DNA from: CAIWHR01 sp963836265
GTDB lineage: Bacteria > Pseudomonadota > Gammaproteobacteria > Burkholderiales > Casimicrobiaceae
NCBI GenBank assembly: GCA_963836265.1
Contig: CAWIIO010000006.1
Location: forward strand, 1 to 64,000
Direction: 5' to 3'
DNA: 64,000 bases
Part shown: positions 61,436 to 64,000 of the stretch, one piece after another
Layout of the letters: the number at the start of each line of letters is the position of its first letter
How positions within the stretch are numbered: position 1 is the first letter of the stretch
Notes under the pieces: generated by a model
Databases searched by the model: none
The model's input: only the letters and a program-made list of their open reading frames with translations
Told to the model about the DNA's origin: nothing
Position numbers and translations under genes: made by a program

Positions 61436-63172
61436 TCAGCCGTTGAGCTTGTCGATGAGCGCCATAAGCCGCCCGGGATCGTCGGTGCGGCGGATCCGCG
61501 CAACGATCGGCTCGCCCTGCGCCACGTCGGTCGTCAGCACCCGTTGCTTGACCGTCAGTACATGCGCCGGATGCATCGAGAGGTTGCGCAAGCCGAGGCC
61601 GAGCAGCAGGCGCGTCAGCCGCGCCTCTCCGGCCATTTCGCCGCAGACGGCGATCGCCACCTTCGCTCGGTTGGCCGCTGCGATCGCCATCGCGAGCAGC
61701 TTCAGCACCGCCGGGTGCAACGGATCGTAGAGATGCGAGACCGCGTCGTCGGCTCGATCGACGGCGAGCGTGTACTGGATCAGGTCGTTCGTGCCGATCG
61801 ACAGGAAATCGAGCCGCTCGAGGAACGACGAGATCGCCAGTACGGCCGCGGGGATCTCGATCATGCCGCCGACCGGCACGCCCGAATCGAACGGCACTCC
61901 CTGATCGCGCAGCGCTTCCTTCGCCTGCGCGATCATCGCGAGCGTCTGGTCGATTTCGCCGACGGAGGCGAGCATCGGGATCAGGATCTGCACCCGACCG
62001 TAGCGCGACGCGCGCAGGATCGCGCGAAGCTGCGTCAGGAACAGGCGCGGCTCGGCGAGGCAGAAGCGCACGGCGCGCAACCCCAGCGCGGGATTGGGCG
62101 CGACGCGAACGAGCCCGTCGAGCCCCGAGAACGACTTGTCGGCGCCGAGATCGAACGTGCGAATCGTCACCGGCTTGCCCTGCATGCCTTCGGCGACGGT
62201 GCGATAGGCCTCGAACTGCTCGTCCTCGGACGGAAGCCCCTCGCGGTTCAGGAACAGGAACTCCGAGCGGAACAGCCCGACGCCCGTCGCCCCGCTCTCC
62301 AGCGCTTGCGCGAGGTCGCCGGGCAGCTCGATGTTGGCGTGCAATTCGATTTCGATGCCGTCGAGCGTGGTCGCGGGCTTCGACTTCAACCGCCGCAACC
62401 GCGCGCGCTCGAGCTCGAGCTCGCCCTGTTTCAGGCGGTATTCGGCGAGCACCGACTTGTCCGGATTGACGATGACGACGTGATGAGTGCCGTCGACGAT
62501 CAGGAGCTCGTTCTCGCGGATCAGCGTGCGCGCGTTGTGCGTCGCGACGACCGCGGGCACGGCAAGGCTTCGCGCGACAATTGCGGTGTGCGACGTCGCG
62601 CCGCCGACGTCGGTGAGGAACGCCGCGTACCGGTGCCGCTTGAACTGGATCACGTCGGCCGGTGACAGATCGTGCGCGACCAGGATCGTGTGCTGCTCGG
62701 CGCCGCCCGGGCCGACCGCGCCTGGCTTGCCGAGCAGCCGCTTCAGGATCCGCTCGACGACCTGCACCACGTCGGCTCGCCGCTCGCGCAGGTAGGGGTC
62801 TTCGATCTGCTCGAACTGCTCGACCAGCACGTTCATCTGCTGGATCAGCGCCCACTCGGCGTTGCAGCGCTGCTCGGCGATGATCTTCTTCGGCGCCTCG
62901 GCGAGCGTCGGATCGGTGAGGATCATCCAGTGGACGTCGAGGAACGCGCCGAACTCAGCCGGCGCGTCACCGGACGTCATCGCGCTGTGCAGCCCCTCGA
63001 GCTCGCGCTGCACCTCGACGAGGGCGTTCGCGAAGCGGGCAATCTCGGCGTCGACGTTTCCGGGAGCGATCGAATAGTGCGCGACCTCCAGCGTCGCGTG
63101 CGAGACGAGCTGCGCCCGGCCGATGGCGATGCCCCCCGAAACGCCGACGCCGTGGAGCGCGAAGCTGGTCAT
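61436..63172 (-). CDS. ptsI: PTS phosphoenolpyruvate-protein phosphotransferase (Enzyme I)
   Basis: 578 aa. The phospho-His is H195 in TDVGGATSHTAIVARSLAVP, with the PEP-binding barrel (LPSEDEQFEAYRTVAEGMQG, RTFDLGADKSF, GTNDLIQYTLAVDRADDAVS, CGEMAG). It takes phosphate from PEP and passes it to HPr. 19 bases after ptsH; transcribed with it. No sugar-specific EIIB/C genes are visible, so this may be a regulatory PTS. Confidence 0.96.
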   Translation of the reverse strand: MTSFALHGVGVSGGIAIGRAQLVSHATLEVAHYSIAPGNVDAEIARFANALVEVQRELEGLHSAMTSGDAPAEFGAFLDVHWMILTDPTLAEAPKKIIAEQRCNAEWALIQQMNVLVEQFEQIEDPYLRERRADVVQVVERILKRLLGKPGAVGPGGAEQHTILVAHDLSPADVIQFKRHRYAAFLTDVGGATSHTAIVARSLAVPAVVATHNARTLIRENELLIVDGTHHVVIVNPDKSVLAEYRLKQGELELERARLRRLKSKPATTLDGIEIELHANIELPGDLAQALESGATGVGLFRSEFLFLNREGLPSEDEQFEAYRTVAEGMQGKPVTIRTFDLGADKSFSGLDGLVRVAPNPALGLRAVRFCLAEPRLFLTQLRAILRASRYGRVQILIPMLASVGEIDQTLAMIAQAKEALRDQGVPFDSGVPVGGMIEIPAAVLAISSFLERLDFLSIGTNDLIQYTLAVDRADDAVSHLYDPLHPAVLKLLAMAIAAANRAKVAIAVCGEMAGEARLTRLLLGLGLRNLSMHPAHVLTVKQRVLTTDVAQGEPIVARIRRTDDPGRLMALIDKLNG

Positions 63173-63191
63173 CGTCGGCCCGGATCTCGCG

Positions 63192-63461
63192 CTACTGACC
63201 TTCGCCGAACAAATCGTCGATCAGCGCGACGATCGCCTCCATCGCCTCGGCTTCGTCCGGGCCGTCGGTCATCAGCGTCACCTTCGCTCCCTTGCCTGCG
63301 GCGAGCATCATCACGCCCATGATGCTCTTCGCATTCACTTTCCGGTTGTTGCGCGCCATGACGACGTCGCACTGGTACTTCGCCGCAAGCTGGGTAAGCT
63401 TGGCGGAGGCGCGCGCATGCAGCCCCAGCTTGTTCGCAATCTCAACCTCGCGTTGCTGCAT
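63192..63461 (-). CDS. ptsH: HPr phosphocarrier protein
   Basis: 89 aa. Active-site His15 in NKLGLHARASAKLTQLA and Ser46 in KSIMGVMMLAAG, as in the HPr of proteobacteria and firmicutes; Ser46 is the site used by HPr kinase. It carries phosphate from Enzyme I to the EIIA. Its start overlaps the end of the EIIA gene by 20 bases. Confidence 0.96.
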   Translation of the reverse strand: MQQREVEIANKLGLHARASAKLTQLAAKYQCDVVMARNNRKVNAKSIMGVMMLAAGKGAKVTLMTDGPDEAEAMEAIVALIDDLFGEGQ

Positions 63462-63855
63462 AGACCGGGCCCGGATCGATGTGCATGACGCCTTCGCAGC
63501 CGCCGGAGATGGCCTTCTTGACCATCGTCTCCAGGCCCCGGTTGCGGTAGGTGAACGCGCGGACCAGCATCGGCAGGTTCACGCCGGAGACGCCTTCGAC
63601 CCGCCCCGGCTTCAAGAGCTTCGCGGCCAGGTTGCAAGGTGTCGCGCCGAAGATGTCCGAGAAGACAAGCACGCCCTTGCCGTCGTCGAGCCTCGCGACG
63701 AGCTCGTGCGCCGCGGGCAGAAGCTGAATCGGATCGTCGGTCGCCGCCACCGACAGCACCTCGAATTGGGGTGGCCGGGTGCCGAGCACGTGGGTGACCG
63801 CGCGCACCAGGCTCTCGCCCAGGCTGTCGTGGGCAATGATCAGGATCCCGATCAT
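63442..63855 (-). CDS. PTS EIIA component, mannose-type (ManX-like)
   Basis: 137 aa. Phospho-His9 in IGILIIAHDSLGESLVRAVT, with FSDIFGATPCNLAAKLLKPG and VNLPMLVRAFTYRNRGLE as in the EIIA-Man fold. In betaproteobacteria a stand-alone EIIA of this kind with HPr and Enzyme I works as a regulatory phosphorelay rather than sugar import. First gene of the cluster; the upstream gene is the gshB-like edge. Confidence 0.9.
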   Translation of the reverse strand: MIGILIIAHDSLGESLVRAVTHVLGTRPPQFEVLSVAATDDPIQLLPAAHELVARLDDGKGVLVFSDIFGATPCNLAAKLLKPGRVEGVSGVNLPMLVRAFTYRNRGLETMVKKAISGGCEGVMHIDPGPVYAATRG

Positions 63856-63955
63856 CTCGAACCCGGGTAGGGATTCATGTGAGTCCGGCGGAGCGCACGC
63901 TCGCGCGCCGTCAAGCGTCGAGGATTATGGTAGCACGCCATTCGGCGGCGGCCGT

Positions 63956-64000
63956 CTACGCGCAAGCGGCGAGGAGCGCGTCGGCGAACATCGCGGCGAC
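63956..64000 (-). CDS. gshB: Probable glutathione synthetase, 3' end only
   Basis: Only the last 14 codons (VAAMFADALLAACA) and stop (63956-63958) are in the window. The pattern VAxMFxDALxAA fits the C-terminus of betaproteobacterial GshB, and the gene order gshB then EIIA, ptsH, ptsI is common there. Identity is inferred from this short end and the context. Confidence 0.5.
   Translation of the reverse strand, partial: VAAMFADALLAACA

Overview
The window looks like a high-GC betaproteobacterial chromosome (Burkholderiales, Rhodocyclales or Nitrosomonadales type). Pointers are the mreBCD-mrdA-mrdB cluster divergent from gatCAB, a gshB-EIIA-ptsH-ptsI order at the right edge, metX next to metW, a PEP-CTERM protein and an IPTL-CTERM-like protein (exosortase or archaeosortase-type surface sorting), DUF4124, and a TlpA-DUF4266-DUF3570-ApbE cluster. 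I see no rRNA, tRNA or CRISPR array.

Positions 1-14,300 are an accessory region. It holds small plus-strand genes of unrelated function (small membrane proteins, an AbiJ N-terminal fragment, cupin, isoprenylcysteine-methyltransferase-like, GNAT, OsmC) separated by imperfect palindromes with the layout of integron attC sites. No integrase gene is present, so it reads as a decaying cluster of attC sites lacking an integrase. Mobile elements have cut it: an IS5-family element that splits an IPTL-CTERM-like gene exactly, an IS66 element that carries an IS110-family element inside tnpC, an IS256-like remnant, and a palindromic MITE-like element that supplies the end of an enolase-superfamily gene.

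Positions 14,900-22,000 continue on the plus strand with short enzyme and zinc-finger genes: RibD-C reductase, VOC proteins, DUF2277, FAD monooxygenase, three methyltransferases, a GDCCVxC protein, a UBP zinc finger and an SRPBCC protein. A PEP-CTERM gene with a sigma-54-like promoter and a clear terminator follows. Next come a large minus-strand cyclase/NB-ARC/TPR regulator, small genes (HAD, HNH, DUF2784), a FabH-like ketosynthase and a PAP2 phosphatase.

Positions 31,255-40,655 are core: the cell-elongation genes mreB, mreC, mreD, mrdA and mrdB on the minus strand, and the tRNA amidotransferase genes gatC, gatA and gatB on the plus strand. Positions 40,656-43,700 form a second small island with a vapBC-type toxin-antitoxin pair, a tyrosine recombinase pseudogene split by a MITE with 28-bp perfect inverted repeats, and an IS91-like remnant. 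It ends at a response-regulator/thioredoxin-reductase-like fusion protein.

Positions 45,774-64,000 are mostly housekeeping: ettA, pyrE, an exonuclease III gene, a YheS-like ABC-F gene, ampG and metX-metW. A 70-bp palindromic repeat between metX and metW keeps the frame open, so the two form one 630-codon ORF, preceded by a leader with an intrinsic terminator. Then come a modular secreted protein with a haem-binding motif, the ApbE/DUF3570/DUF4266/TlpA cluster, and the PTS genes ptsI, ptsH and an EIIA, with the 3' end of a probable gshB at the edge.
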